From Sulfuriflexus sp. (lineage in GTDB: Bacteria; Pseudomonadota; Gammaproteobacteria; AKS1), in contig JAGLUW010000027.1 in NCBI GenBank assembly GCA_023134145.1, forward strand, positions 17,841 to 81,840: a stretch of DNA of 64,000 nucleotides. Direction: 5' to 3'. The notes under the pieces were generated by a model. The model saw only the letters and a program-made list of their open reading frames with translations, was not told the DNA's origin and did not search any database. Positions 17,634 through 26,479 of the stretch are shown here, one piece after another. The translations under genes were made by a program, and so were the position numbers. Positions within the stretch are counted from its first letter, which is position 1. Each line of letters starts with the position of its first letter.

Positions 17634-19949
17634 TTAATCTTCTTCAGATTCCGATTCTTCCTTTTGCGGAGGATCGTAAGGTTCTGAGAAGCGGCATTCT
17701 TTTTGTGGACAGACTTTTTCTGTGCCACGCTTTTTAGTTGTTTTCACAGATAAGATTGGCCAATTACATTTCGGACAAGGTTCTGCTAACGGTTCATTCC
17801 AAATTGCATAAGTACAATCAGGGTAACGTTGGCAGGAATAGAAAATCTTACCGTAACGTGATTTACGTTTCAGGATCGTGCCCTTGTGACATTCCGGACA
17901 TTCAACACCGGTATCAGCAGGTTTTTCCAGTGGCTCGATATGTTTACAGTTTGGATAATTACTACAACCAATAAACTTACCGTAGCGACCGTGTTTGATA
18001 ACCAGGTCGTGTTCACATTCAGGACATTTTCTATCCTTGATGATTTCTGCATCTTTCTCGTCATCATCGCCATTGAGGTTACGCGCATAGTCACATTCTG
18101 GGTAACTCATACAACCAATGAAACGACCACGACGACCTAAGCGAATAGAAAGCTCGCCACCACATTTAGGACATTTTTCTTCAATCTTTTCATGCGTGAC
18201 ATCACGGCGGTCAACGTTCTTATCTGTATGGTCGACTAACTTTTTAAAGGGCTTCCAAAAAGCTTTCATTAATGGAACCCAATCTTTTTCACCACGTGCT
18301 ACGGCATCAAGATCGTTTTCGAGATTCGCTGTGAAATCGTAATCAACATAATCAGTAAAATATTTTGTGAGGAAACCATTTACCACACGACCCACATCGG
18401 TCGGCATAAAGCGACGTTTATCCATTTCTACATATTCACGATTTTGCAGTGTTGAAATAATCGATGCATAAGTAGAAGGACGGCCAATGCCATGTTCTTC
18501 AAGTGTCTTCACCAAGGTTGCTTCATTAAAGCGTGGTGGTGGTTCAGTGAAATGTTGTTCGGGGCGAATCTTTAAGAGTTTAATCTTGTCGCCCTCTTCC
18601 ATCGGCGGCAACAATTTTTCATCATCTTCTTCCGGCGTATCATCGACACCTTCTTGGTAAACAGCCATGAAGCCAGGGTCAACAATCGTTGAGCCATTGG
18701 CACGGAAAATATTACCGCTGTCAGCACCGGCTTCAAGATTCGCACCGACTGTATTAATAGTGGCATGGATCATTTGACTGGCAACCGTACGCTTCCAAAT
18801 CAAACCATAGAGTTTATTTTGATCTGTTGAGAGGGATTTTTTAATTGACTCCGGATCGCGTTGAGCTGAGGTTGGGCGAATCGCTTCATGTGCCTCTTGG
18901 GCATTTTTTGCCTTAGTTTTAAAGGTGCGTGGTTCCTTAGGCACTTTCTCAGCACCATAACGTGAACCGATAGTTTCGCGTATTTCATCAAGCGCTTCTT
19001 GACCGAGTGTTACCGAATCGGTACGCATGTAGGTGATAAGACCGACAGAACCTTCACCGGTATCAATACCTTCATAAAGTTGCTGCGCAATACGCATGGT
19101 ACGTTGCGTAGTAAAACCTAACTTACGTGATGCTTCTTGTTGTAGGGTTGAGGTTGTAAACGGTGCAGATGGATTACGCTTGCGCTGTTTCTTTTCAACT
19201 TTAACTACAGTTAGCTCACCTTGCGCTGCATCGTTAAGTACTTTTTCAATATCAGTTGCTTGCTTGGTGTTTTCAACACTGAACTGAGTGAGCTTGCCAC
19301 CAGCATATTTATTAAGTTTGGCGGAAAACTTTTTCTTCGCAGCTTGGGTATCGGCTTCGATAGTCCAGTATTCACGTGGCTCAAATTTTTCGATGAGCTC
19401 TTCGCGTTCTACGATCATACGTAGCGCAGGACTTTGTACACGACCTGCAGATAAACCACGGCGAATCTTTTTCCATAACAATGGAGATAAGTTAAAGCCA
19501 ACTAAGTAATCGAGTGCGCGGCGTGCTTGTTGTGCATTGATTAAGTCATAAGAAAGTTCACGTGATTCTTCAATTGCTTTTTGAATCGCTTTCTTGGTGA
19601 TTTCATGAAACACCACACGAGTAACTTCTTTATCTTTTAATAATTTCTTTTTCTTGAGTAGTTCAAATAAATGCCAGGCAATGGCTTCACCTTCGCGATC
19701 CGGATCGGTCGCGAGATATAAAGCATCAGCTTTTTTGATTGCCTTGGATATGGCATCAATATGTTTCTGGTTTCTCTCGATGGACTGATATTTCATTTCG
19801 AAATCATGTTCGGTATCCACTGCGCCCTCTTTGGGGAGCAGGTCACGAACGTGGCCATAAGAAGCGAGAACTTCGTAGCCCTTGCCTAGATATTTTTTAA
19901 TGGTTTTTGCTTTTGCCGGTGATTCGACAATGACGAGTTTATTGCCCAT
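17634..19949 (-). CDS. topA: DNA topoisomerase I
   Basis: This 771-residue type IA topoisomerase relaxes negative supercoils. The Toprim domain begins KLVIVESPAKAKTIKKYLG and carries the acidic TDPDREGEAIAWHL. The catalytic tyrosine is Y307 in TYMRTDS. Four C-terminal zinc-ribbon units follow (CPKCGG, CPECEH, CPECHK and CPKCNW starts), ending in an acidic tail rich in Glu/Ser. E. coli TopA is longer (865), mainly in the C-terminal region. A stem-loop lies immediately before the start. Confidence 0.97.
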   Translation of the reverse strand: MGNKLVIVESPAKAKTIKKYLGKGYEVLASYGHVRDLLPKEGAVDTEHDFEMKYQSIERNQKHIDAISKAIKKADALYLATDPDREGEAIAWHLFELLKKKKLLKDKEVTRVVFHEITKKAIQKAIEESRELSYDLINAQQARRALDYLVGFNLSPLLWKKIRRGLSAGRVQSPALRMIVEREELIEKFEPREYWTIEADTQAAKKKFSAKLNKYAGGKLTQFSVENTKQATDIEKVLNDAAQGELTVVKVEKKQRKRNPSAPFTTSTLQQEASRKLGFTTQRTMRIAQQLYEGIDTGEGSVGLITYMRTDSVTLGQEALDEIRETIGSRYGAEKVPKEPRTFKTKAKNAQEAHEAIRPTSAQRDPESIKKSLSTDQNKLYGLIWKRTVASQMIHATINTVGANLEAGADSGNIFRANGSTIVDPGFMAVYQEGVDDTPEEDDEKLLPPMEEGDKIKLLKIRPEQHFTEPPPRFNEATLVKTLEEHGIGRPSTYASIISTLQNREYVEMDKRRFMPTDVGRVVNGFLTKYFTDYVDYDFTANLENDLDAVARGEKDWVPLMKAFWKPFKKLVDHTDKNVDRRDVTHEKIEEKCPKCGGELSIRLGRRGRFIGCMSYPECDYARNLNGDDDEKDAEIIKDRKCPECEHDLVIKHGRYGKFIGCSNYPNCKHIEPLEKPADTGVECPECHKGTILKRKSRYGKIFYSCQRYPDCTYAIWNEPLAEPCPKCNWPILSVKTTKKRGTEKVCPQKECRFSEPYDPPQKEESESEED

Positions 19950-19959
19950 ATATAATTAA

Positions 19960-19980
19960 TTAAGACTTTAGAGGTCTTAA
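19960..19980. repeat. Stem-loop in the topA leader
   Basis: TTAAGAC pairs with GTCTTAA around a seven-base loop, ending 11 bases before the topA ATG. Both flanks are AT-rich, but no T-tract follows in the direction of transcription, so termination is unlikely. It may affect topA translation or be a protein site. Confidence 0.4.
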
Positions 19981-20056
19981 TATTCCTTGTGTTAAATGCC
20001 TGCTCAAGGTGCGGCTAAATTAATATAATAAATCTTAGTGGTATTACTAATAAATC

Positions 20057-20536
20057 TTAATGCAATAAAGAATAGTTCTCTTCAAAAACGAAATCTTCCA
20101 TCCATGCATAGGCGGCTTCTTGTCCTGGCTGATTAAACAGCACCATAAGCACAACCCATTTGACGACATCGTGATCTATTTCGTCAGCTTCTAACGCCAT
20201 GATCCGGTCGATGACCAATTCACGACTGTATTGATCTAATACACCGGCTTGTTCGAGATGTAAGATTAGGCCACGACATTCAACATCAATGCGCTCGGCT
20301 TCGTCATCGGTGTAGATGCGAATAGAGCGAGGGCGGTTAGACTTCTCAACGGGATCATTTTCCCGGAGTGTTGTGAGTCCTTCAAGCCAATCAAATGCCT
20401 TACTAATCTCGCCTTGGCCGAAACCGGCTTTGCTTAACTCAGTTTGCAGGGACTGTTGATCCTGAGGTGGCTCAATATCATCCACCATATAATTTTCGAA
20501 AAGATAGACCAACACATCGAGTACATTTTCTTTCAT
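20057..20536 (-). CDS. smg: Smg family protein
   Basis: This 159-residue acidic protein of the Smg family (E. coli Smg is 157) has MKENVLDVLVYLFENY at the start and the C-terminal QEAAYAWMEDFVFE. Its molecular function is not established. It is repeatedly found between dprA and topA, as here. I use the ATG at 20536, eight bases after the dprA stop, rather than a TTG inside the dprA end. Confidence 0.92.
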   Translation of the reverse strand: MKENVLDVLVYLFENYMVDDIEPPQDQQSLQTELSKAGFGQGEISKAFDWLEGLTTLRENDPVEKSNRPRSIRIYTDDEAERIDVECRGLILHLEQAGVLDQYSRELVIDRIMALEADEIDHDVVKWVVLMVLFNQPGQEAAYAWMEDFVFEENYSLLH

Positions 20537-20544
20537 AACTGCTT

Positions 20545-21693
20545 TCAGCTGCGGCAATACCTTCCGCCAGGAAGAGCCACAATAGATCCTTGTATTTCCA
20601 ATGAGGATAGCATCGCTGAAACGCGCTCTGTCGTCAATCCGCTGCGCGAAATTAGTGTGTCAATGGCCACGGGATCGTGGTCGATATAAGCTAGTAATGG
20701 TTCATCTGGTTCTTGTTGAACAACGCTAGAAGGCTGATGGTTATTGGCCTCAAGCGGTTCGGCGAACGTTCCGAGCAGGCTAGCAAGCTCACTAACGATA
20801 TCGTGGGTGGATTCTATTAAACAGGCGCCATTGCGAATTAGACGGTGGCAACCACGTACCAGTGGGTTGTGGATTGAGCCGGGCATGGCGAAGACCTCTC
20901 TACCCTGTTCGGCGGCAAGCCGAGCGGTGATGAGTGATCCGCTGCGTTTGGCAGCTTCAATAACTAATACACCCACACTCATGCCACTAATAATGCGGTT
21001 ACGTCGGGGAAAATTTGCGGCCAGTGGCGGAGTGCCGGGTGGAAACTCGCTAATAATGGCACCTTGCTTGCGGATACGGCCGGCAAGTCTGGCATGACGT
21101 GCGGGATAAAGTCGATCCAGTCCGCTGCCAATGACTGCAATGGTTTTAGCGTTAGCATGCAAAGCGCCGCTATGGGCGGCGGCATCGATCCCCAGTGCCA
21201 GACCGCTATTAATAGTTAAACCGTGTTGGCTTAGTTCGCTTGCAAAGTTATGCGCGGCCTCTAAGCCAGATGCGGTTGGGTTGCGACTACCAACAATGCC
21301 GAGCTGAGGAAGTGATAGGTAGCTTGGATCACCGGCAACAAATAAGACCAAGGGAGGGTTCGGAATGGATTTGAGCAAATTTGGATAATCAGGATCAGTG
21401 AGATGAATAATATGGTGATCTGATTCTGCTGCCAACCAGATTAGGTCAGATTCGATGGCCTTATAATTAGGCGCACTGAATGCTGCTCGTAAATGTTCAT
21501 TGCTGAGTTCTTTGGCATGCTCAAGTATGCCTGTGGCAGTATGAAATTGATCGAGCAATTTGTTAAGCGTTTTACAACCCAGTCGTGGGGTATGTAAAAG
21601 CGTTAGCCAAGCGACAAGTTCTTGATCAGGTTTTGCTTCGTGGTGATTTAGTACGGGATCGAATGTAGATCCGCATCCTTGCGGTTTCATCAT
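20545..21693 (-). CDS. dprA: DNA processing protein A (natural transformation)
   Basis: This 382-residue protein loads RecA on incoming single-stranded DNA. The Rossmann-like domain shows LGIVGSRNPTASG, GLALGIDAAAHSGAL, AVIGSGLDRLYP, FPRRNRIISGMS and VFAMPGSI, the standard DprA series. The C-terminal winged-helix region ends the protein (LLAYIDHDPVAIDTLI..., SSLEIQGSIVALPGGRY). The ATG at 21693 has an AGGAGG site 9 bases upstream that lies inside a short hairpin. The first dozen codons overlap a repeat-like hairpin and are probably not conserved. Confidence 0.95.
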   Translation of the reverse strand: MMKPQGCGSTFDPVLNHHEAKPDQELVAWLTLLHTPRLGCKTLNKLLDQFHTATGILEHAKELSNEHLRAAFSAPNYKAIESDLIWLAAESDHHIIHLTDPDYPNLLKSIPNPPLVLFVAGDPSYLSLPQLGIVGSRNPTASGLEAAHNFASELSQHGLTINSGLALGIDAAAHSGALHANAKTIAVIGSGLDRLYPARHARLAGRIRKQGAIISEFPPGTPPLAANFPRRNRIISGMSVGVLVIEAAKRSGSLITARLAAEQGREVFAMPGSIHNPLVRGCHRLIRNGACLIESTHDIVSELASLLGTFAEPLEANNHQPSSVVQQEPDEPLLAYIDHDPVAIDTLISRSGLTTERVSAMLSSLEIQGSIVALPGGRYCRS

Positions 21694-21736
21694 GATTCAA
21701 GGCCTCCTTGCCTTGCCAGACAGTGACCCGTCTGGA
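21668..21736. repeat. Hairpin-rich dprA leader
   Basis: Three short hairpins follow one another: CCGCA/TGCGG (21671-21684) inside the first dprA codons, CAAGG/CCTTG with a CCT loop (21698-21710), and CCAGAC/GTCTGG (21716-21735). On the coding strand the second encloses the dprA ribosome site (AAGGAGG). The layout and the TTTCATCATG joining segment recall the two-hairpin repeats at 14 and 47 kb, but the match is loose. Confidence 0.45.
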
Positions 21737-21756
21737 ACTAATTTTAATTTATTTCT

Positions 21757-22818
21757 TTAAAGTTCTGGTGGGTTGCGCACTGCATCCAATGTATGAAGTG
21801 GACTAGTTGCATCCATGACTAAGCCAAAGCTGACTTTTTCAAATACGCGAAAAATCAATACGGTGCCTGAGCGTTCATCAGGTAGTTTTACTTTGTCACC
21901 ACGTTCCGGTGAAATATTATCAAAAACTGTTTTACCGCGTGTATAAACAGCGAGAACAGCACCAATATCAAGTTGTTCACGACTACCGGCATCTATCACA
22001 ACGATTTGATGCTGACCAATTTGTGCGACACCATCAACAACAGAAATAAGCGTTGCATCAACCTTGCCACGAGGAGCATGTGGCATGAAGTTTTCGCTGA
22101 CATCATCATCAGCTAAAGGCAGTAATCGATCACCCGCTTGAGACTCACGTTCAGTGCTCGTGATTAGGAGTGTTGATATTTCACCAAATCGTGCGACAGT
22201 AGTTTCACCAACATATAAAGCTTCATAACCAAGAATTTCTGGTTTGTCGGGCTTCTTATCCGGATAATGTTTTTTATATACATCGCCCGGACGGAAGATA
22301 CTGTAGTTCGCTTTGCCTTCTTCTTTCAGGCCGCGAACGTAAAGCCGATCACCTGCACCAGCAACAACATGTTCATCAGCCGGTTGCACAACATAAGGCG
22401 CTGCTTGTAATTCTTTCTCACCAACGGCAAGAGGTTTTGAAAGGAACTGTTGAATAGCATCTAACGGGATAGTTGGAATGGCACGATCAATACGTTCTTT
22501 ACGTAGACCCGGTGATAATTTTACGGTTGGGTGGCCACGTTTAGTGATCTTAATAATCGGTGCACCATTCACATCGTATGACAAAGTTAACTCATCTCCA
22601 GGATAAATCAGGTGCGGATTTTTTACCTGCGGGTTAACATGCCATACATCGGGCCAACGCCATGGGCTTTTGAGGAAGCGGCCGGCGATATCCCAGAGCG
22701 TGTCACCTTTAACAACCGTATAACGGTCTGGGTGAGATGGATTCAGGGTCGGTGGTGCTGCGAAGGCAATAGTTGCGAAACACAGCATCAGGAGCACAAG
22801 AAATTTTCTGGCTAACAT
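21757..22818 (-). CDS. LysM-domain exported protein
   Basis: This 353-residue protein has a signal peptide (1-20, ending AFAAPP). A single LysM peptidoglycan-binding motif follows (YTVVKGDTLWDIAGRFL...WPDVWHVNPQVKNPHLIYPGDEL, about 33-78). The remaining 270 residues are mainly beta-structured and of unknown role. Genes of this type precede dprA in many gammaproteobacteria, so the context is conserved. It probably acts in the periplasm at the cell wall. It is divergent from def. Confidence 0.9.
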   Translation of the reverse strand: MLARKFLVLLMLCFATIAFAAPPTLNPSHPDRYTVVKGDTLWDIAGRFLKSPWRWPDVWHVNPQVKNPHLIYPGDELTLSYDVNGAPIIKITKRGHPTVKLSPGLRKERIDRAIPTIPLDAIQQFLSKPLAVGEKELQAAPYVVQPADEHVVAGAGDRLYVRGLKEEGKANYSIFRPGDVYKKHYPDKKPDKPEILGYEALYVGETTVARFGEISTLLITSTERESQAGDRLLPLADDDVSENFMPHAPRGKVDATLISVVDGVAQIGQHQIVVIDAGSREQLDIGAVLAVYTRGKTVFDNISPERGDKVKLPDERSGTVLIFRVFEKVSFGLVMDATSPLHTLDAVRNPPEL

Positions 22819-22996
22819 GTGAGTCCCTTTTCTTATAATTTATTGGGTCGAGCCTGTTTGGATATGGCTTCGACCGATACGTTTAACCAAACATAGCCCT
22901 GTATTGAGTATAGCGCAAGAGCCACGTTATCCAGTATGATCATTATCTTAGCAGTTTAACCTATGTAAATACTAGAATTTGCGTGACCTAATTCAC

Positions 22997-23515
22997 ATGA
23001 CGACATTAAATATACTGAAATATCCCGATCCACGCCTCAGAACCGTTGCAAAACCGGTTAATGAGGTGACGAGTGCGACTCGGCAGCTGATCGACCAAAT
23101 GTTTACCATTATGTACGCAGCGCCTGGTATTGGGCTGGCTGCGACGCAGGTTGATATGCATGAACGTATCATCGTGATTGATATTTCAGTCGAAAAAGAT
23201 CAGCCTTTAGTGCTCATTAATCCTGAAATTACAGCAAAAGACGGTGTTGAGGTACATGAGGAAGGCTGTTTATCTGTGCCCGGTATCTACGAAAAGGTGC
23301 AGCGTGCCGAGACGATTAAGCTGCAAGCCTTAGATCGTAATGGCAAATCCTTTGAAATAGAGGCCGATGGGCTACTCGCCGTGTGTATTCAGCATGAGAT
23401 CGATCACCTTGAGGGGAGGATGTTCGTTGATTACCTTTCGCCGCTTAAACAAAATCGAATAATAAAAAAACTTGAGAAAGATCAAAAGTTTGCTGACGAA
23501 CATGTGGTTCTATAA
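22997..23515 (+). CDS. def: Peptide deformylase
   Basis: This 172-residue metalloenzyme removes the N-formyl group from nascent proteins. The three signature motifs are complete: GIGLAATQV (45-53), EEGCLSVPG with metal ligand C91, and QHEIDHLEG with H133, E134 and H137. The ATG at 22997 gives the usual [14 protein letters not shown] start. An in-frame TTG at 22979 is rejected. It is followed 12 bases later by fmt, the classic def-fmt-rsmB operon. Confidence 0.97.
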   Translation: MTTLNILKYPDPRLRTVAKPVNEVTSATRQLIDQMFTIMYAAPGIGLAATQVDMHERIIVIDISVEKDQPLVLINPEITAKDGVEVHEEGCLSVPGIYEKVQRAETIKLQALDRNGKSFEIEADGLLAVCIQHEIDHLEGRMFVDYLSPLKQNRIIKKLEKDQKFADEHVVL

Positions 23516-23527
23516 AGTTATATCTGC

Positions 23528-24496
23528 ATGCCTAAATCATTAAAAATCATATTCGCGGGAACGCCAGATTTTGCTGTTCCTAGCCTGCAAAGCCTAATTG
23601 ACTCACCTCACGATATTGTTGCGGTTTACACGCAGCCGGATCGTCCCGCTGGGCGTGGCCGCAAATTGACCGCAAGCCCCGTTAAACAGTGTGCAGAGCA
23701 AGTGGGTATTGCGGTTGAGCAACCGGAAAGTCTTAAGGATGAAGAAGCGCAGCAGTGTTTAGCTAATTATGAAGCCGATATCATGGTGGTGGTTGCTTAT
23801 GGGCAGTTGTTACCGCCGGTTGTGTTGGCGATGCCACGTTTGGGATGCATCAATGTGCATGCCTCTTTATTACCTCGTTGGCGCGGCGCGGCGCCGATTC
23901 AACGCGCCATTGTTGCTGGCGATAGCGAAACCGGTGTAACGATTATGCAAATGGCAAAAGGCTTAGATACCGGTGATATGTTGGCAAAAGTGACCACGCC
24001 AATTGAGCCAAATGAAACGGCAGCTGAATTACATGACCGCTTGGCACCTTTAGGTAACGAAGCATTGCTTGATGTGCTTACGCAATTACAAGACGGCACA
24101 GCGAATCCGCAAGTGCAGGATGAAGCACAAACTTGCTACGCAGCAAAGTTAAGCAAGGATGAAGCTCCATTAGATTGGTGCGCAAAGGTTGAAGTAGTAC
24201 AGCGTCAGGTCAGTGCGTTTAATCCTTTCCCTGTAGCGACTGCGCAGTTAGGTGAAGAGACCTTGCGTATTTGGCGCAGCCAAATTTCAGATGAAATCAC
24301 GACAGAAAAGTTTTCAGCAGGCGACATTATCCGTGCCGATAAAAAAGGTATCGCCGTGCAAACAGGTGCGGGTGTTTTAACTATTCTTGAGTTGCAGGCA
24401 CCGGGAAAGAAACGACTCTCGGCAGCAGACTTTGTTAACTCTCGTCCCGCACTACGCGAAGCGGGAAACTGTTTTCAACTAGGTGAAAAATCATGA
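23528..24496 (+). CDS. fmt: Methionyl-tRNA formyltransferase
   Basis: This 322-residue enzyme formylates initiator Met-tRNA. The formyltransferase core is visible: KIIFAGTPDFAVPSL, the YTQPDRPAGRGRK loop, the active-site INVHASLLPRWRGAAPIQ and the GVTIMQMAKGLDTGDML segment. The C-terminal OB-like domain ends in LRIWRSQ...LTILELQAPGKKRLSAADF. It overlaps rsmB by four bases (ATGA), implying coupled translation. Confidence 0.97.
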   Translation: MPKSLKIIFAGTPDFAVPSLQSLIDSPHDIVAVYTQPDRPAGRGRKLTASPVKQCAEQVGIAVEQPESLKDEEAQQCLANYEADIMVVVAYGQLLPPVVLAMPRLGCINVHASLLPRWRGAAPIQRAIVAGDSETGVTIMQMAKGLDTGDMLAKVTTPIEPNETAAELHDRLAPLGNEALLDVLTQLQDGTANPQVQDEAQTCYAAKLSKDEAPLDWCAKVEVVQRQVSAFNPFPVATAQLGEETLRIWRSQISDEITTEKFSAGDIIRADKKGIAVQTGAGVLTILELQAPGKKRLSAADFVNSRPALREAGNCFQLGEKS

Positions 24497-25812
24497 GTGC
24501 TGGCGTCAATGTTCGAGCTCAAGCGGCGCGATGTGTCACAGCCGTTATTGGTGAACATGAATCCTTAACCACGGCATTGGAGCTTTCTCGTTCGGTGGTT
24601 GCCCCTCGTGATATCGGTCTGCTTTATGAAATTAGTTTTGGTGTTATGCGCCACTATTATCAGCTTTATGCCTTGGCTCGCTTACTGCTGAGCAAGAATC
24701 TTAAGCCACGCGACAAAGATGTTTTAGCATTGATTTTGGTCGGGCTATACCAACTTATTTATATGCGTATTCCTAATCATGCGGCGTTGAATGAGACGGT
24801 GAGTGGCACTAAAAGTTTAAATAAACCTTGGGCGAGAGGCCTAGTAAATGCCTTACTTAGAAGGTATTTAAGAGAAAGTGAGGACTTACTTCAAAAGATA
24901 AGTGCTAAGCCAGAGGTTGATGCCGAGATGCCAGAATGGCTTGCGCAAAGAGTGAAAAAAGCATGGCCAGATGATTGGCCGCAAATCCGTGAGGCGAGTC
25001 AGTCTCATCCACCGATGACTCTGCGAGTAAATCGCGCCTGTGTGAATCGTGATGATTACCTTGAGTTATTAAAGTCTGAAGATTTATGGGCTGAAGCGAT
25101 TGAATCAACGCCTGCTGGTTTGCAATTAGAAGTGCCAGTGAATGTTGATAAGTTACCTGGTTTTGAACAAGGTAAGGTATCGGTTCAAGATGCAGCGGCA
25201 CAACTGGCCAGTGAATTATTGGCGCCGGTTGCAGGTGATCGGGTGCTGGATGCTTGCGCCGCACCAGGCGGCAAAACAGCCGCCCTGCTTGAACATGCCG
25301 CAGCCAATGGCGACAAGTTGAATGTCGTTGCATGGGATAACAGTGAGCAACGTTTAGAACGATTGACGGATGGTTTAGCACGCTTATCACTAGAGGCTGA
25401 AGTGGCCTGTGTTGATGTCAGTGATGCCAGTGAAATGAATAGTGTTGAGGCATTTGATCGTATCTTGCTGGATGCACCTTGTAGTGCAACCGGTGTGATT
25501 CGCCGTCACCCAGATATTAAATTACTTCGTCGTGAAACCGATATTGTCACCTTGGCAAAAACACAGGCAAAAATGCTTGATGTGCTTTGGTCAATCTTAA
25601 AACCAGGTGGGCAATTACTCTATGCTACTTGCTCTATTTTGCCTGATGAAAATGCTCAGCAAATCGAATCTTTCTTAGCCAGACAAGCCGATGCCAGTGA
25701 AGTTATTATTGAGGCTAACTGGGGTGCGGCACAAAAGCACGGTCGTCAAATTTTACCGGGCCAACAAGGTATGGATGGCTTTTATTACGCCTTGCTCGAA
25801 AAGGCACCTTAA
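24493..25812 (+). CDS. rsmB: 16S rRNA m5C967 methyltransferase
   Basis: This 439-residue protein has an N-terminal NusB-like RNA-binding domain (about 1-150) and a C-terminal SAM-dependent methyltransferase domain. Motif I is DACAAPGGKTAALLE. The two catalytic cysteines of m5C enzymes are in LDAPCSATGVIRRHPD (motif IV) and YATCSILPDEN (motif VI). It is the third gene of def-fmt-rsmB. Confidence 0.96.
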   Translation: MSAGVNVRAQAARCVTAVIGEHESLTTALELSRSVVAPRDIGLLYEISFGVMRHYYQLYALARLLLSKNLKPRDKDVLALILVGLYQLIYMRIPNHAALNETVSGTKSLNKPWARGLVNALLRRYLRESEDLLQKISAKPEVDAEMPEWLAQRVKKAWPDDWPQIREASQSHPPMTLRVNRACVNRDDYLELLKSEDLWAEAIESTPAGLQLEVPVNVDKLPGFEQGKVSVQDAAAQLASELLAPVAGDRVLDACAAPGGKTAALLEHAAANGDKLNVVAWDNSEQRLERLTDGLARLSLEAEVACVDVSDASEMNSVEAFDRILLDAPCSATGVIRRHPDIKLLRRETDIVTLAKTQAKMLDVLWSILKPGGQLLYATCSILPDENAQQIESFLARQADASEVIIEANWGAAQKHGRQILPGQQGMDGFYYALLEKAP

Positions 25813-25900
25813 CCCGCGTCGTCGTGGTATAAAAGAACTATAAATAGACGGTAATAGATAAATAACCGCTAGGCCGATTAAAATAATAAATATTAGAATT

Positions 25901-26479
25901 ATGGTATCAGCAGATTCAACTGTAGTTTGTTCTTTCTTTCGCCAGTTTTATTTATTGGCGATTTTGCTGTTATTGCTTCCTTACCAATTACAAGCAGCAG
26001 CAATTGAAATTGAATCTGCAAGTACTGAAAATAATCAAGGCGTATATCAGTTGAATGCAGATATACGTTACGAGCTGAATGATGAGGTGCTTGATGCATT
26101 GAATAATGGCGTCACCATTACAATGCTAGTAACGATAAAGCTTGAACGACAACGTGCTTATTTATGGAATGAGTCGATTGCCGAATTATTGCAACGTTAT
26201 GAATTGAAGTACCACGCCTTGAGTGGCCAATACATTGTAAAAAAATTAGCCAAGGCTGAGCAGCAAAGTTATTTGTCATTATCCGCGGCGTTACGTGCAT
26301 TAGGTAGCGTTCGAGAATTAGATCTTATCAAACAGGATGCGGTACAAAATTCTAAAAACATGGTAGTTAAAATACACAGTGAATTAGATACCAATGCATT
26401 ACCTGCACCATTGCGTCCGGTGGCATGGTTAGAGGGTTATTGGCAACTGAGTAGTGAGTGGTTTTCATGCCCGTTGTAA
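25901..26479 (+). CDS. DUF4390 exported protein
   Basis: This 192-residue protein has an N-terminal signal or anchor (about 14-34, LLAILLLLLPYQLQA) and a beta-rich domain matching DUF4390, a family encoded directly before ntrY-like kinases. The function is unknown. The conserved location suggests it modulates the sensor. Its last 13 bases overlap the chosen start of ntrY, so the two are almost certainly one operon. Confidence 0.85.
   Translation: MVSADSTVVCSFFRQFYLLAILLLLLPYQLQAAAIEIESASTENNQGVYQLNADIRYELNDEVLDALNNGVTITMLVTIKLERQRAYLWNESIAELLQRYELKYHALSGQYIVKKLAKAEQQSYLSLSAALRALGSVRELDLIKQDAVQNSKNMVVKIHSELDTNALPAPLRPVAWLEGYWQLSSEWFSCPL

Noticed and set aside
22848..22882. GGTCGA...TCGACC arms between the LysM gene and def
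   Set aside because: Only six bases per arm with a long spacer. Expected by chance in a region of this size.
24905..25390. 161-codon reverse-strand frame opposite rsmB
   Set aside because: It covers the RsmB methyltransferase motifs on the other strand and has no start signals.
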